64,000 bases of DNA from Ancylomarina euxina (GCF_003863355.1 NZ_QQWG01000008.1:62001-126000); one strand, 5' to 3'; shown: positions 27,549 to 37,639, counted from the first letter of the stretch. Numbers and translations are program-made. Notes: generated from the letters alone by a model not told the origin.

Positions 27549-27998
27549 ATGAAAGCACATGATATTTTACATCTAAGGATTATTCGAGAAGAATTCACCA
27601 GTCAAACGACTGTGGGAAAAATGTATATCGATGGTCATTTTTTTGGCTACACTCTGGAGGATACCGTCCGGGCATTTGGTATTAAAGTAAAAGGTCACAC
27701 AGCCCTACCCGCTTACCAATATCAAGTCAAATTGAGCTTTAGTCCCAAGTATGAAAGAATGATGCCTTTAATTTTCAATCAAAGCGATGAAAGCGTGAAT
27801 GCTATGGGTATCCAATTTAAGGGTATTCGATTTCATGGAGGGAATAGACATTCCGATACGGAAGGTTGTATTCTAGTGGCCAAACATCGAGTGACTAATC
27901 AGATTATTCAAGGTAGCCTGGAAAAAGAGCTCAGTCTAAAGATTGCTGAAGCTGAGAATCAGAAGAAGCAAATTGCTTTGGAGATCATAAACGGCTAA
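27549..27998 (+). CDS. DUF5675-type protein (phage/L,D-transpeptidase-like motif)
   Basis: A 149-residue protein. It has LRIIREEFTSQTTVGKMYID, GYTLEDTVR and the motif FHGGNRHSDTEGCILVA. The His...Gly-Cys arrangement resembles the HGxN...S-x-GC signature of L,D-transpeptidases. DUF5675 proteins are found in phages and in Bacteroidetes islands. The ATG at 27,549 is chosen over an in-frame TTG at 27,531. It is divergent from the holin-like gene. A peptidoglycan-related role is inferred. Confidence 0.65.
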   Translation: MKAHDILHLRIIREEFTSQTTVGKMYIDGHFFGYTLEDTVRAFGIKVKGHTALPAYQYQVKLSFSPKYERMMPLIFNQSDESVNAMGIQFKGIRFHGGNRHSDTEGCILVAKHRVTNQIIQGSLEKELSLKIAEAENQKKQIALEIING

Positions 27999-28066
27999 AT
28001 TCAACTACAGATCTTTTGCTACTTCCTGTTAAACACCCTTTTCTATTACCGCGATGCGGGTTGCCC

Positions 28067-28152
28067 AGTCAAGGTTTTTATCGGATTTTTCATACCCTAA
28101 GAAATAGACTTGAATCAAAAATCGGATAAAACCGAAGGCCCCGACCTTGACT
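28067..28152. repeat. Long imperfect stem-loop
   Basis: AGTCAAGG pairs with CCTTGACT (28145-28152). Inside it, a 15-nt arm TTTTATCGGATTTTT pairs with AAAAATCGGATAAAA (28117-28131) with one mismatch. It lies in a gene-free stretch. A structured RNA or a site acting in single-stranded form is possible. Confidence 0.45.
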
Positions 28153-29283
28153 TGCTGATTGAGATAAAAAGCTCGTGCGTGAGAAATAGATTCATCCTGC
28201 TACTGACAAGGGAATAACTTGTTTATCAGGCAGGAGGAAAAATCCCTGATCAGAGTCACAAAGTTATAAAGTCCAAATGTCAAAAAAGTCAAATTTCTAA
28301 AAAAAACACTACCAATACATTACTGCTAATCATTTGTTTCTTTTTGTTTTTAATGCCTGCATTAAAAATGGGTGGTGGTGGGGTTAGTTGGTGGTCATTA
28401 AGCCGAGGTTTCATAAAAGGCGCGAGCCGCCTGCGAGTGGGAGGTCGTGACTGGCAAGTAAAACAAGGCACTTGTGATTGACAGCCAGCGGTTTTTGGCG
28501 GCTTTTTTGAGGCTGGGTGGTTGTAGCTGGGTGGAGGGCAAGTCCAGCTATGTTTCATATCCTCATCTGATCAATACTAATTATGAAACATATTGGGCAG
28601 TAATTGCCCTTGGCCCAGGTGCGTAGGTAAAGGGCTTGCGATAGAGTTAAAATATGCTGTGGTATCTCCTTTTAAGAAATGGAAATCTATAAATTATCAT
28701 TTTCAATATTAGATTTCCAGCGGTGGAGATAGCATGATTTTACGAAGAGCAAGTTCTGTCCGTGGCCTCTCAAAAAAGATGACAAAAACCGATAGCGGCC
28801 GACCTAGCAGGCGAGCCTAAAATGAGCAATGGAGGCACTTTTGACTGGTGTATTTTATCTGATAAAAGAATCTGATTTACGTCAACCTATACTACACTAA
28901 CGAAACACCTTGGGATAATAATCAAACACGAGACAAAAGGGCTGAGAATTGCTGTGAACGACGAAGGGCGGAGCGCGAAAAGTATGACAGGGTTGCTTTA
29001 GCAACTTTAGGTAACAAATACCTATTGGCTGTGTAAGCTCTAAAGATAAAAAGTAAAAAGGATGAGGTTTAAAAGCAGTGGAACAGACAATAGGATTTTG
29101 GAAACCCTTGGCGAACTTTTTGCGGCAGCCCAAGGAGAGAACACCATATTTCCTTTTTAATCATGTGGGGAATTAATGATCCTTAAGCCACATGCTTTAA
29201 AAGTTAAAGATTAGTAAAAAAATAGCAGAATGTATACTCTACAAAAAATAGGACCAAAAATAGCTGAACGATAAACCGGTCAC
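28153..29283. other. Gene-free, hairpin-rich region of the element
   Basis: No ORF here looks protein-like; those present translate to Pro/Cys/Arg-rich or low-quality sequence. Bases 28,370-28,560 are clearly richer in G and C than the surroundings. Inverted repeats include ATGTTTCAT/ATGAAACAT (28,550-28,591) and a nested stem at 28,654-28,735. Candidates are an origin of transfer or replication, or structured RNA. Confidence 0.4.
28654..28735. repeat. Nested 82-nt hairpin
   Basis: The outer arms ATGC and TATCTCC pair with GGAGATA and GCAT. The inner arms GGAAATCTA (28681-28689) and TAGATTTCC (28710-28718) pair perfectly over 9 bp. The two nested perfect stems suggest selection for structure. 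Confidence 0.45.
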
Positions 29284-30618
29284 TTAATCTCTTTCATCTT
29301 GTTCAATAACATTACTGAACAAGATTGCCCTTAATGGATCTACAAATCTCTGTATTAGTCGATTTTCTCTAGTTACAATCTCTCCAACACCTTTCATTTC
29401 CTGATGAAATGATAATACTTTCTTATAGTTGGTATTTAGATTATTATTCATTAGAACCTCCGCAGAATAATATGTTCCATTTTTATCAACAGAAGGCACC
29501 AGGGATATATTACTAATTTTCCCATGAAGCATTCCGAATTCCATATATGGATAATTGTTAAGTTTGATATTTACTTTTTGTCCAATTGACACTTTACCCG
29601 AACCAGACATAGGGATACGCATTTTTCCCACTATTTGAAAATTATTCATCGGAACAACAGTAAATACAATACTGCCTGAAGACAGATATTGATATTGAGA
29701 CCAAACATGCGTAAAAGTAACAATACCATCAATTGAGGATCGAAGAACATATTTATTTTCCCAAATTGCAATTTCATTAACTAATGAATTTAACGACTTT
29801 TTTAAATCCGCCAAGATTTCAGCATTATCTTTTTTCTTCTGTAGTTTAAGCGTTGTAATCTCTTGAGAAAAATTATTAATTTTGATTTCAAGATTTGTTA
29901 AGTTTGCAATAACTCCCTTATATGCATATACTTGTTTTAAATAGTTAGACCTAGATGTTGAGAAATTTGATAATGCCAACACTCCTTTCTGGCACAATAT
30001 TGAATCAGTCTTATACTTATCTTTCATAATTGTAAGATCATCTTCAAAAATGCATGCCTGATCTTTCAACTGTTTTAAATATCTTAAATAATCATTAATT
30101 TGATTGTTTAGCACCTCTACTTGCGCGTCATTATATTTAATCTCTTTAAATAAATTATATCTACTCCATTGAGATAAAAAGATAGAATATTTATTAAAAA
30201 GATCTCCCAATTGATACTCATTCTTCAATTTTATATTTTTACTATAACATTTTTCATTCTCCAATATTTTGCTCAAAGTATCTATTGTACATTTTAAATC
30301 ACAAATATCTTCATAATTAGAAGGATTATCAATTATTCCTAGTATCTGATTTTTTGTTACAACCTGATTGTCTTTAACAAATAAAAGATCCAAATTCCCA
30401 CTGACCTTTGGAATTACGGGTATTGGTGGACTACTTGATATTAAAGTAATATCAGAAACAATTAGATCTGGATAGCGAAAAAAATAACTCCCCAATAGTA
30501 ATAGTATTATTACAGAAGTAATAATGGTAATACCCCATCTCAAAATCCATCTAGGAGGTTGGCCTAAGATAGCCTTAACTCTTTCACTTCTATTTACAAG
30601 GTTACTTACTCCAGGCAT
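29284..30618 (-). CDS. HlyD-family membrane-fusion protein of the peptide exporter
   Basis: A 444-residue adaptor. An N-terminal cytoplasmic tail precedes one membrane helix (WGITIITSVIILLLLGSYFF). A barrel-sandwich half (SGNLDLLFVKDNQVVTKNQI) follows, then a long coiled coil (about 100-290), then the returning lipoyl half (RSSIDGIVTFTHVWSQYQ) and beta-barrel (MRIPMSGSGKVSIGQKVNIK). It follows the C39 ABC transporter by 23 bp as the last gene of the lanthipeptide operon. It should bridge the transporter to an outer-membrane TolC-type channel, for which no gene is present in the window. Confidence 0.9.
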   Translation of the reverse strand: MPGVSNLVNRSERVKAILGQPPRWILRWGITIITSVIILLLLGSYFFRYPDLIVSDITLISSSPPIPVIPKVSGNLDLLFVKDNQVVTKNQILGIIDNPSNYEDICDLKCTIDTLSKILENEKCYSKNIKLKNEYQLGDLFNKYSIFLSQWSRYNLFKEIKYNDAQVEVLNNQINDYLRYLKQLKDQACIFEDDLTIMKDKYKTDSILCQKGVLALSNFSTSRSNYLKQVYAYKGVIANLTNLEIKINNFSQEITTLKLQKKKDNAEILADLKKSLNSLVNEIAIWENKYVLRSSIDGIVTFTHVWSQYQYLSSGSIVFTVVPMNNFQIVGKMRIPMSGSGKVSIGQKVNIKLNNYPYMEFGMLHGKISNISLVPSVDKNGTYYSAEVLMNNNLNTNYKKVLSFHQEMKGVGEIVTRENRLIQRFVDPLRAILFSNVIEQDERD

Positions 30619-30641
30619 AATAAATATTTAAACTAAATAAT

Positions 30642-32831
30642 TCAATTTTCCAACTCCAACTGATTAACAATGAGATCGTAATACTTTTTCCGATTAATAA
30701 TTAGATCTTCATGTGTGCCAACTTCAACAACTAAACCTTTATCTAGTACTACAATTTGGTCTGCATTTTTTACAGTACTCAATCTATGGGCTACAACTAC
30801 AACAGTTTTCCCTTTAAAGAAGTTGTTTAAATTAGTCATTATGACTTTTTCATTATTTGAATCTAAGGCATTTGTTGCTTCATCAAAAAATATGAAATGT
30901 GGATTTTTATAAATAGCTCTAGCAATTAAAATCCGTTGCTTTTGCCCTTGACTTAAACCACTTCCTTCTTGTCCAATTTTGGTATCATACTTCATTGGAA
31001 GACCTTCAATGAAATCCTTAATATTTGCCTCTCCTACAGCACGTTCCAACCGATCCTCATCTATATCATCACCACTAACAGCAATATTTTTTGCTATTGT
31101 ATCTGAAAAAATATATCCTTCTTGCATAACAGTACCACAATTATTCCTCCACGATTCAATATTATACTGACTAAATTCGTGGCTACCGATTTTTATAACA
31201 CCATTAGATACTTCATAAAAGCCTAATAGAAGTTTTATTAATGTAGTTTTGCCACTTCCGCTCGCACCAACAATAGCAGTTATTTTATTTTGAGGGATTT
31301 TTAATGATATATTATTCAAAACTAGAGGAGATTTTGGACCTCCATACCGAAAATCAGCATTCCGAAAGTAAATATCTCTATCTGCCGGTATCTCGGTAAT
31401 CTTTTTATCTAAAACATTTTCTTCTTCTTGTTTTTCGTAAATCTCACCTAATCGTTCTAAACTTATTCTAGCATCCTGGGCACTTTGCATAAACCCAATG
31501 AATTGTTCAATGGGACTATTCAGTTGCCCAATAATATATTGTACTGACATCATCATCCCTAAGGTCAAATTACCATTTATAACCTCCCTTGCAGCCAAAA
31601 ATGATATCAAAATATTCTTTATTTGATTAATGAAAATTGAGCCTGCCTGTTGCGCTTGATTTAACGACAACCCTTTTATGTTGACGCTGAATAATTCGGC
31701 TTGAATATCTTCCCATTCCCAACGTTTCTGTTTTTCACATCCATTCAACTTTATCTCCTGCATACCAGTTATCAACTGATAAACGTTACTTTGATTCATA
31801 GCCGCAACCGAAAATCTTTTATAATCAATTTCGGCTCTTTTTTTAAGAAAGATAACAATCCAAAGTACGTATAAAGCACTACCACAATAGAAAACAAGTA
31901 ATATTTTAAGATCATATATAGCAAGCACGATACTATAAATAATAAAAATAAAAATGCCAAAAGACATACTAATAAGACTATCCGTCAGAAATGTCTGAAT
32001 TCGATTATTATCATCTATACGCTGGCGTATATCACCTATCATTTTTGTGTCAAAAAATCGAATAGGAAGCTTCATTAATTTTATTAAAAAATCTGAAATG
32101 ATAGAAATACTGATTCTAGTACTTACATGAAGCATAATCCAACTCCTAATAAACCCTACAGTTGTTTGACTTACGGAAAGAATCAATTGAGCAACTAAAA
32201 CTAAAACAACAAAGTTGATATTATCATTAGAGATACCTATATCTACAATCGCTTGAGTTAAAAAGGGCAGAATTAAACTTAAAATACTACCAATTAGAAA
32301 ACCTAAAATCAACTGAAGAATAAAACTCCGATAAGGTTTGATATATGAAACTAAGAACGAAAAACCAATCTTTTCTTTCTTATCTCCAAGATCTCCATTA
32401 TAGAATTCTGGAGTTGGATTTAAGGTTATCGCAAAACCAATAAGCTCTTCCTCAATTCTAGTAGATGCCCAACAATGTAAAAAGTCAGCTACTGAATAAG
32501 AAATCAATCCAATTGCAGGATCAGAAATATAAACTTTATCTTTTTTGATTTTATATACAACTACAAAATGATTGCGATTCCAATGAACAATAGTTGGTGT
32601 ATTAATTTCTTTTAATTTTTCAAAATTTAATTTTACTGCTCTCGATCTAAAACCAATTTTATCAGCAGCTTCACTTATCCCTAATATTGAAACACCTGAT
32701 TTAGATTTGAACGTAATATCTCGAATATGTGAAAACAAAATATCCTTACCATAATATTTAGCTATAATTTTCAAACATGAAGGACCACAATCAGTACCAT
32801 CTAATTGTAATTGTATTGGAAATTTTCTCAT
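30642..32831 (-). CDS. Peptidase-containing ABC transporter (C39; leader cleavage and export)
   Basis: A 729-residue LanT/bacteriocin-type exporter. The N-terminal C39 peptidase has Gln9, Cys15 (LDGTDCGPSCL), His88 (HWNRNHFVVV) and Asp104 (ISDPAIG). A six-helix membrane domain (~165-440) follows. The ATPase has Walker A GASGSGKTT, signature LSQGQKQR and Walker B FIFFDEAT. It should cut the precursor leaders after their GG and export the cores. Its ATG overlaps the stop of the upstream elimination-domain gene (TAATG), so translation is coupled. Confidence 0.95.
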   Translation of the reverse strand: MRKFPIQLQLDGTDCGPSCLKIIAKYYGKDILFSHIRDITFKSKSGVSILGISEAADKIGFRSRAVKLNFEKLKEINTPTIVHWNRNHFVVVYKIKKDKVYISDPAIGLISYSVADFLHCWASTRIEEELIGFAITLNPTPEFYNGDLGDKKEKIGFSFLVSYIKPYRSFILQLILGFLIGSILSLILPFLTQAIVDIGISNDNINFVVLVLVAQLILSVSQTTVGFIRSWIMLHVSTRISISIISDFLIKLMKLPIRFFDTKMIGDIRQRIDDNNRIQTFLTDSLISMSFGIFIFIIYSIVLAIYDLKILLVFYCGSALYVLWIVIFLKKRAEIDYKRFSVAAMNQSNVYQLITGMQEIKLNGCEKQKRWEWEDIQAELFSVNIKGLSLNQAQQAGSIFINQIKNILISFLAAREVINGNLTLGMMMSVQYIIGQLNSPIEQFIGFMQSAQDARISLERLGEIYEKQEEENVLDKKITEIPADRDIYFRNADFRYGGPKSPLVLNNISLKIPQNKITAIVGASGSGKTTLIKLLLGFYEVSNGVIKIGSHEFSQYNIESWRNNCGTVMQEGYIFSDTIAKNIAVSGDDIDEDRLERAVGEANIKDFIEGLPMKYDTKIGQEGSGLSQGQKQRILIARAIYKNPHFIFFDEATNALDSNNEKVIMTNLNNFFKGKTVVVVAHRLSTVKNADQIVVLDKGLVVEVGTHEDLIINRKKYYDLIVNQLELEN

Positions 32832-33712
32832 TACACATTGATGGCATTAGTATTGCTATATTTTAATCTTGCAATTTCAGATTTATAATATTTATTCATA
32901 AAATAGTAAATTATCATTTCATGTAATCTCTGCTTAGTTCTAAATAATCGATTAAAATGCATATGAATAATACTTGAAAGAATCGAAAATAAATCCGCAT
33001 CACTATTATCTATCTCATTCCGTAATTCTTTAATCAAAGAACCAATGTCTAATATAAATCGATTTTCAATAGATTCTTCAAACCTTTCTCTACAAATAAA
33101 TTTCCTTATTTCTTGTTTTTCTTTACGGAACTTTTGGTCGATTTGTAATCTTAAATTTTTATCCCCATTAACCTCTTCAAAATAAGCATCTGCTAATATC
33201 TGGAATAAATGTTGTTTCCCGTATATATCAATTCCCCACTCATCTAACAAACTATCCATCATCTTTATCCCCCATTTCCATTTGTTATCATCATTCTCAC
33301 TGGATAAATATTTAATTACAGCAACACTATCATAAAAGAAAATTTTCTCTATCAGGCAAATTGTTGATTCTCCATATCTCTCAATTTCTCTATTATAAGT
33401 ATCATAAGTTATTGTAGAAATTATTTTATCATTAACGAATTTCTTAAGCTCAGTGTTAATTAATTTTAAAACTAAATTAAGATCTTGCAATTTGATAATA
33501 TGAAATCTAATTCTAATATGATAATCTGGATCAGCAAAACGAATGAAAAAAAACTGATCAATAATAGCTTTGTCAATTAAGTAATCAACAATAGGTTTAA
33601 TTTTTTCGATCAATATTACTTCAGCAATTTTAGGTCCGCAGTAAAATTTGAAATATAACCATTCATCACCAACAATAAATTTCCTTTTTACTCTCCCTCC
33701 CGTACTATTCAT
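32831..33712 (-). CDS. Lantibiotic dehydratase elimination-domain protein (SpaB C-terminal-like)
   Basis: A 293-residue protein of the thiopeptide-type/SpaB_C family. It has EWLYFKFYCGPKIAEVILIE, then FFIRFADPDYHIRIRFH, the family hallmark, and YDTYNREIERYGE. In one-piece LanB enzymes this domain removes glutamate from glutamylated Ser/Thr to form dehydroalanine or dehydrobutyrine. Here it is a separate gene, 10 bp after the large LanB subunit, as in thiopeptide and pinensin-type clusters. It works in the cytoplasm with LanB on the leader-bound precursor. Confidence 0.88.
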   Translation of the reverse strand: MNSTGGRVKRKFIVGDEWLYFKFYCGPKIAEVILIEKIKPIVDYLIDKAIIDQFFFIRFADPDYHIRIRFHIIKLQDLNLVLKLINTELKKFVNDKIISTITYDTYNREIERYGESTICLIEKIFFYDSVAVIKYLSSENDDNKWKWGIKMMDSLLDEWGIDIYGKQHLFQILADAYFEEVNGDKNLRLQIDQKFRKEKQEIRKFICRERFEESIENRFILDIGSLIKELRNEIDNSDADLFSILSSIIHMHFNRLFRTKQRLHEMIIYYFMNKYYKSEIARLKYSNTNAINV

Positions 33713-33722
33713 AAATTAATGA

Positions 33723-35945
33723 TTATAAATCTTGATTATTGCACTTATAGAAATTAATAATAACTTGATTCGTATAATTCTTATCTTTTTGATTTACAAA
33801 AGAATTATCAATATCGAACAAAACCTCTTCAACTTGAAATGAGTTCTTTTTAACAATCGAAAACAGCATCTGAGCGGATGATCTTTCATTCAAATTTATT
33901 AGCAGCTTATTATCTCCTTGAATTAAAAAAATATTATTAGGTAAATTTAAATCTCGCTTAAATTCTGAAACTTTACTTTGAAAATCTGGATCAGTAATTT
34001 TAGGAACACTTTTTGATTTTTTACTATCAATATTCCATGTAGCAGGGGATATAATTAAGTTTTTATATATTACACGAGGTAAATAATTTCTACCAATTAA
34101 TAATGGTCCCCAATTAAATCCAATCCCCCCCCTTTTATTTTGATTTTGAAGTGCTCCTAAAAAACTATATATGGGTAATGATTTAGTTGAATAATTATGA
34201 GCAGTTGATAGTCTCGGTATTATTTCACATTTCAGTCTTTTTGATGTTAATATAATTCGCTCACCATTAGGTACAGAAACTAATAAATCAGAAACTTCAA
34301 CTCTATATCTCGAATCTAAAGATGAAGATGCTAGATATGGAATTTCATATTTTCGAATGGGTGGTCTCATTAAAATGTTACCAACTCTAGATTCAGGCAA
34401 GTGGACTACTTCAGCCAAAATCTTCTCTTCTGATAGTTTATCTTCCTTCTCTGCAATTTCATTGACTAATGAATGGATATCAGCATTTATATGACAAAAA
34501 CGAGCTAATAAGCTTGCAGCTGTAGCCCCTCCTGCATTTCGAATCAGAATATTTGGTTTTTCTATGTTATCTTCAGATGATAACACTTCAATCATAGTTG
34601 AAAAGGTATCCGGTAAATCATTCCAGTCAGATTTATATTCCTGTAAATCCGAATCTAATATTTCTATTATTGACAGCTTCGAGGAGATGAACTTTTCATA
34701 TTTTTTTACGAGAAGATCATGAAATGGGTACAATTCTACTTTTTTTGAACTTCTTCTTTTTTCTGGTATATATATGCCTTTTAAAAGTGGACTTATATCG
34801 TTATGTTGAGGATTTGAGTTACCAAACCCCACACCTGAATCAGAATCTAGTGCAATATTTAAAGGAATTTTTTCATTTTCATATTTATTATAAAAATCTT
34901 GTTTAAACTTATCTAATTGTCTATCCTTAATTTTTGGAGTAATCTTATTAAAAAATTCAATCCCTTTTTCTACATCAGATATTATCTTTTCATTTAACGA
35001 TAAGTGTTCTGCTTCTACATTAAGATCTGCTTGAAATATTGTTTTTTGATCATAGGGAGTTTTCAATAAGTCTAAATGTTTAATAATTTCGTTATACTTA
35101 TCTAAAGAACTTCTTTCGTAGGCATCATCAACTTCCTTCAGTAATTCCTTGATCGATTTTAAATTTGAAACAATTTCATCTAAACCATCAAGTTTAGATA
35201 TTTTTTGAATCGTTTGCTTCAATAAATCAGGACAACTTACCTGTGGCTCTAATTCGCTAACTAAAATTTGATTATCAATCAGCTCTTGGATAAATAAAAC
35301 GGATTCATCAATTGTGACATCCTCATCTACAATATTGATTGCCAATTCATTTATTGTTCCACCATGTTCACAACTTTTGAATATTTTACTTAGATAGCTA
35401 GATGATTCAACTTCACTTAAGGTGTAATTCCGAATGCCATTCTTCAAATCAAATTCGTGATATCTAATTCTTTCGCCTATAGCATATAAACTTGTGTTAG
35501 GATAAAACCGTAACTGATCTTTAATTAATTTATTATTGGTTAAATCGAAAATTAAGGCACAAAGGTAATCCATGTCTAATCTCGTTTTACTTTTAAAACG
35601 TAATTCTTTTTTTTCCAGCTCAGAATTTGTTTTTTTTATATTTCCAACACCACAAGCAGCAAACAATCCAAAAGGAGTGCAACGCCAAGACATCCTAGCA
35701 AGGTACTTAAGAATTGATATTTGAAACATCAAAAGGTCTTTACCTTTGAGTTTATTCTCATTATACTTCAGTAATTCACCATGTAATACAGGAGTTGCCA
35801 TATACAAAGCCTTAATGAATTTAGAGTCTTCAATTTTTTCACAAGAAATAAGTTGCTTTGCTATTGGAAGGTACTCCTCAATTCCCCATACAGGTATTCT
35901 AAATGCAACTTTGTCAAAGGGCTTATAATATACAGTATTATTCAT
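33723..35945 (-). CDS. Lantibiotic dehydratase, glutamylation subunit (LanB N-terminal)
   Basis: A 740-residue protein (from the ATG at 35,945; an in-frame TTG lies at 35,954). It shows the Lant_dehydr_N pattern: FRIPVWGIEEYLPIAK, KYLARMSWRCTPFGLFAACG near residue 95, and RLDMDYLCALIFDL. Later come ILIRNAGGATAASLLARFCH and GNILMRPPIRKYEIPYLA. It should transfer glutamate from glutamyl-tRNA to Ser/Thr of the precursor cores. The elimination domain is absent from this protein and encoded by the next gene. It is 41 bp downstream of lanC. Confidence 0.9.
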   Translation of the reverse strand: MNNTVYYKPFDKVAFRIPVWGIEEYLPIAKQLISCEKIEDSKFIKALYMATPVLHGELLKYNENKLKGKDLLMFQISILKYLARMSWRCTPFGLFAACGVGNIKKTNSELEKKELRFKSKTRLDMDYLCALIFDLTNNKLIKDQLRFYPNTSLYAIGERIRYHEFDLKNGIRNYTLSEVESSSYLSKIFKSCEHGGTINELAINIVDEDVTIDESVLFIQELIDNQILVSELEPQVSCPDLLKQTIQKISKLDGLDEIVSNLKSIKELLKEVDDAYERSSLDKYNEIIKHLDLLKTPYDQKTIFQADLNVEAEHLSLNEKIISDVEKGIEFFNKITPKIKDRQLDKFKQDFYNKYENEKIPLNIALDSDSGVGFGNSNPQHNDISPLLKGIYIPEKRRSSKKVELYPFHDLLVKKYEKFISSKLSIIEILDSDLQEYKSDWNDLPDTFSTMIEVLSSEDNIEKPNILIRNAGGATAASLLARFCHINADIHSLVNEIAEKEDKLSEEKILAEVVHLPESRVGNILMRPPIRKYEIPYLASSSLDSRYRVEVSDLLVSVPNGERIILTSKRLKCEIIPRLSTAHNYSTKSLPIYSFLGALQNQNKRGGIGFNWGPLLIGRNYLPRVIYKNLIISPATWNIDSKKSKSVPKITDPDFQSKVSEFKRDLNLPNNIFLIQGDNKLLINLNERSSAQMLFSIVKKNSFQVEEVLFDIDNSFVNQKDKNYTNQVIINFYKCNNQDL

Positions 35946-35986
35946 TCTAATCAATTATTCTTTTTTTTTAACATAAGTATAGTCAA

Positions 35987-37177
35987 TTAAGACAATAATA
36001 AAACATTGTCCCAATTAATGTGATTGGAATCAATAAATGACAAATAGGACAAAGCAACACCGCAATTCCCCTCCAAAAGACTATCATCTACCGTGAAATC
36101 TCTTTCCTCAAAATTACCTGCCAAATATTTATAATCATTCTCACCATATTTTACTGTTTCGTCATACCAATAAAGTGCAGCTTGCTGAAAATCAGAATCG
36201 GAAACCTGTCTCCATAGTTTATTATAAATGTATGCAATACCCGAAGAACCATGACAAAACCCAGCATCAACAACGGAGGTATCGTCGAAACCTCTTCTTT
36301 TACTCGTAATCTTTAAGCCATCGATAGCCAATTTAACAAAATCATTCAAACCAATGCCTGATGCAATATTATATATTGAATACCAGACACCTAGATCTCC
36401 ATAGCACCAAGCAAGACGACTATATTGAGTAGAATTTTGACCACTATTATATGAATTAGCTAAAACCTGATTCGGGAAAAAACATTTTGATTTAGTAATA
36501 TCTTGAATATTATTTGTAAGAAAATTAAGCCCTTTAATTATTATTTCCTTACACAAACTTTTCTTTACACCCAATTGAAAACATTGATATAAGAAAGCTA
36601 ATTTACCTGTTATACCATGAGCTAGGCTAAAGTCGTAAACAAAAGTATCCCTCTTATTCCACGGTTCCCATTCCCAAACATTTTCATCATTAATTGTAAC
36701 TACTGTTTTTGCTAAAAAGTCAACAGAAAACTCCAGAATTTTAAGATTTCCCCTTTTTATAAAATATTGCGCAATACCAAGAGCTTCATTTAATTGATCA
36801 ACTTGATTGTTTTCAAACATAATTTTAATCTGCTTCTCTAAAATCAAGTCAAAATTTTCAAAAAAGTCATCATCACAATCAATAATTCCATTTTGACTTA
36901 ATAGTGAGATACACCAACTAAATCCAGCTATTCCACTCGTGAGAGTTGTATTAACCTTTTTTTCATCATCAAAGGAATCAATGATATATAATACGCGTTC
37001 ATTTAAACAATTCAAGTATATTTCATCCTTCGTTCTTAAATACTCCAATCCTAAGAGTAAGATTTCCCCAGATAATCCATTAAAAAGTCCAATTTCCTGA
37101 TTTTCTCTAAAATCTTTTTTTACAAAATAATTTGACATTTTTTCTAATTCAGAAAAAATCTTTTCATCTATATTCAT
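35987..37177 (-). CDS. Lanthionine synthetase C-like cyclase (LanC)
   Basis: A 396-residue cyclase that joins Cys thiols to dehydrated residues to make lanthionine rings. The zinc ligands are visible: Cys258 in LAWCYGDLG, and Cys308-His309 in DAGFCHGSSG. The conserved AHGITG (His187) and the final EGNCGVALSYL are also present. The regular helical repeats of the alpha/alpha toroid run through the sequence. It is the first enzyme gene of the lanC-lanB-elimination-ABC-HlyD operon, separated from the precursor genes by 264 bp with several hairpins. Confidence 0.93.
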   Translation of the reverse strand: MNIDEKIFSELEKMSNYFVKKDFRENQEIGLFNGLSGEILLLGLEYLRTKDEIYLNCLNERVLYIIDSFDDEKKVNTTLTSGIAGFSWCISLLSQNGIIDCDDDFFENFDLILEKQIKIMFENNQVDQLNEALGIAQYFIKRGNLKILEFSVDFLAKTVVTINDENVWEWEPWNKRDTFVYDFSLAHGITGKLAFLYQCFQLGVKKSLCKEIIIKGLNFLTNNIQDITKSKCFFPNQVLANSYNSGQNSTQYSRLAWCYGDLGVWYSIYNIASGIGLNDFVKLAIDGLKITSKRRGFDDTSVVDAGFCHGSSGIAYIYNKLWRQVSDSDFQQAALYWYDETVKYGENDYKYLAGNFEERDFTVDDSLLEGNCGVALSYLSFIDSNHINWDNVLLLS

Positions 37178-37214
37178 AATAATGCATAATACAAAAAGTG
37201 AGGATACATCTTAA

Positions 37215-37303
37215 CTTGAGTTATTAAGATCTCAAGACTATAATATCGCTTAAAATTTACTGACAAGTCCTTTTGGACTCTATAACTCTGATAGAAACTA
37301 TCA
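37215..37303. repeat. Three short hairpins between precursors and lanC
   Basis: CTTGAG/CTCAAG (37215-37236), AGTCC-TTTT-GGACT (37266-37279) and TGATAG-AAA-CTATCA (37289-37303). None has a T-tract on the minus strand. They could set the ratio of precursor to enzyme mRNA by processing or partial termination. Confidence 0.4.
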
Positions 37304-37441
37304 AGAATCTTAATATTTCTAAAAAATAGATCCGTTTAAAACAAAAATCTACAAAATCTGTTTCAAATGCATATATGCCAAAACAACTATTTTTTTTATA
37401 CTTTCAAATAATTGACAAAAGAATTCAAAAATCAGAATAGA

Positions 37442-37639
37442 CTAATTCTGCTCCAATTCTTCATCATATACTATTTTAATATCTTGATTAGTACAATTGG
37501 GACAGGATTGAGTGGGTTCAGGATTGCAACACAAGAATCCAGTGCAATTTCTCCTTGAAGAAAGACCACCTTGAATTTCTTCTTGCTCAGAATCAGTTAA
37601 ATTTGAAATAATTGTTTTCTTTAATGATAATTTTTTCAT
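37442..37639 (-). CDS. Lanthipeptide precursor 1
   Basis: A 65-residue precursor. The leader MKKLSLKKTIISNLTDSEQE ends in EIQGG at residue 25, the cleavage site for the C39 exporter. The core LSSRRNCTGFLCC continues with CPNCTNQ and an acidic tail (VYDEELEQN). It has five Cys, with Ser and Thr available for dehydration. The first 38 residues are identical to precursor 2; the cores then diverge completely. This matches the GG-leader class I lanthipeptide precursors of Bacteroidetes. Confidence 0.9.
   Translation of the reverse strand: MKKLSLKKTIISNLTDSEQEEIQGGLSSRRNCTGFLCCNPEPTQSCPNCTNQDIKIVYDEELEQN

Noticed and set aside
28289-28558. 89-residue minus-strand ORF in the hairpin-rich block
   Set aside because: Its translation is Pro/Cys/Arg-rich low-complexity sequence without domain character, and it runs through strong inverted repeats. 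It is best explained by the local rise in G and C.
28897-29133. 78-residue minus-strand ORF
   Set aside because: No signal, motif or plausible start context. The composition is not that of a bacterial protein.
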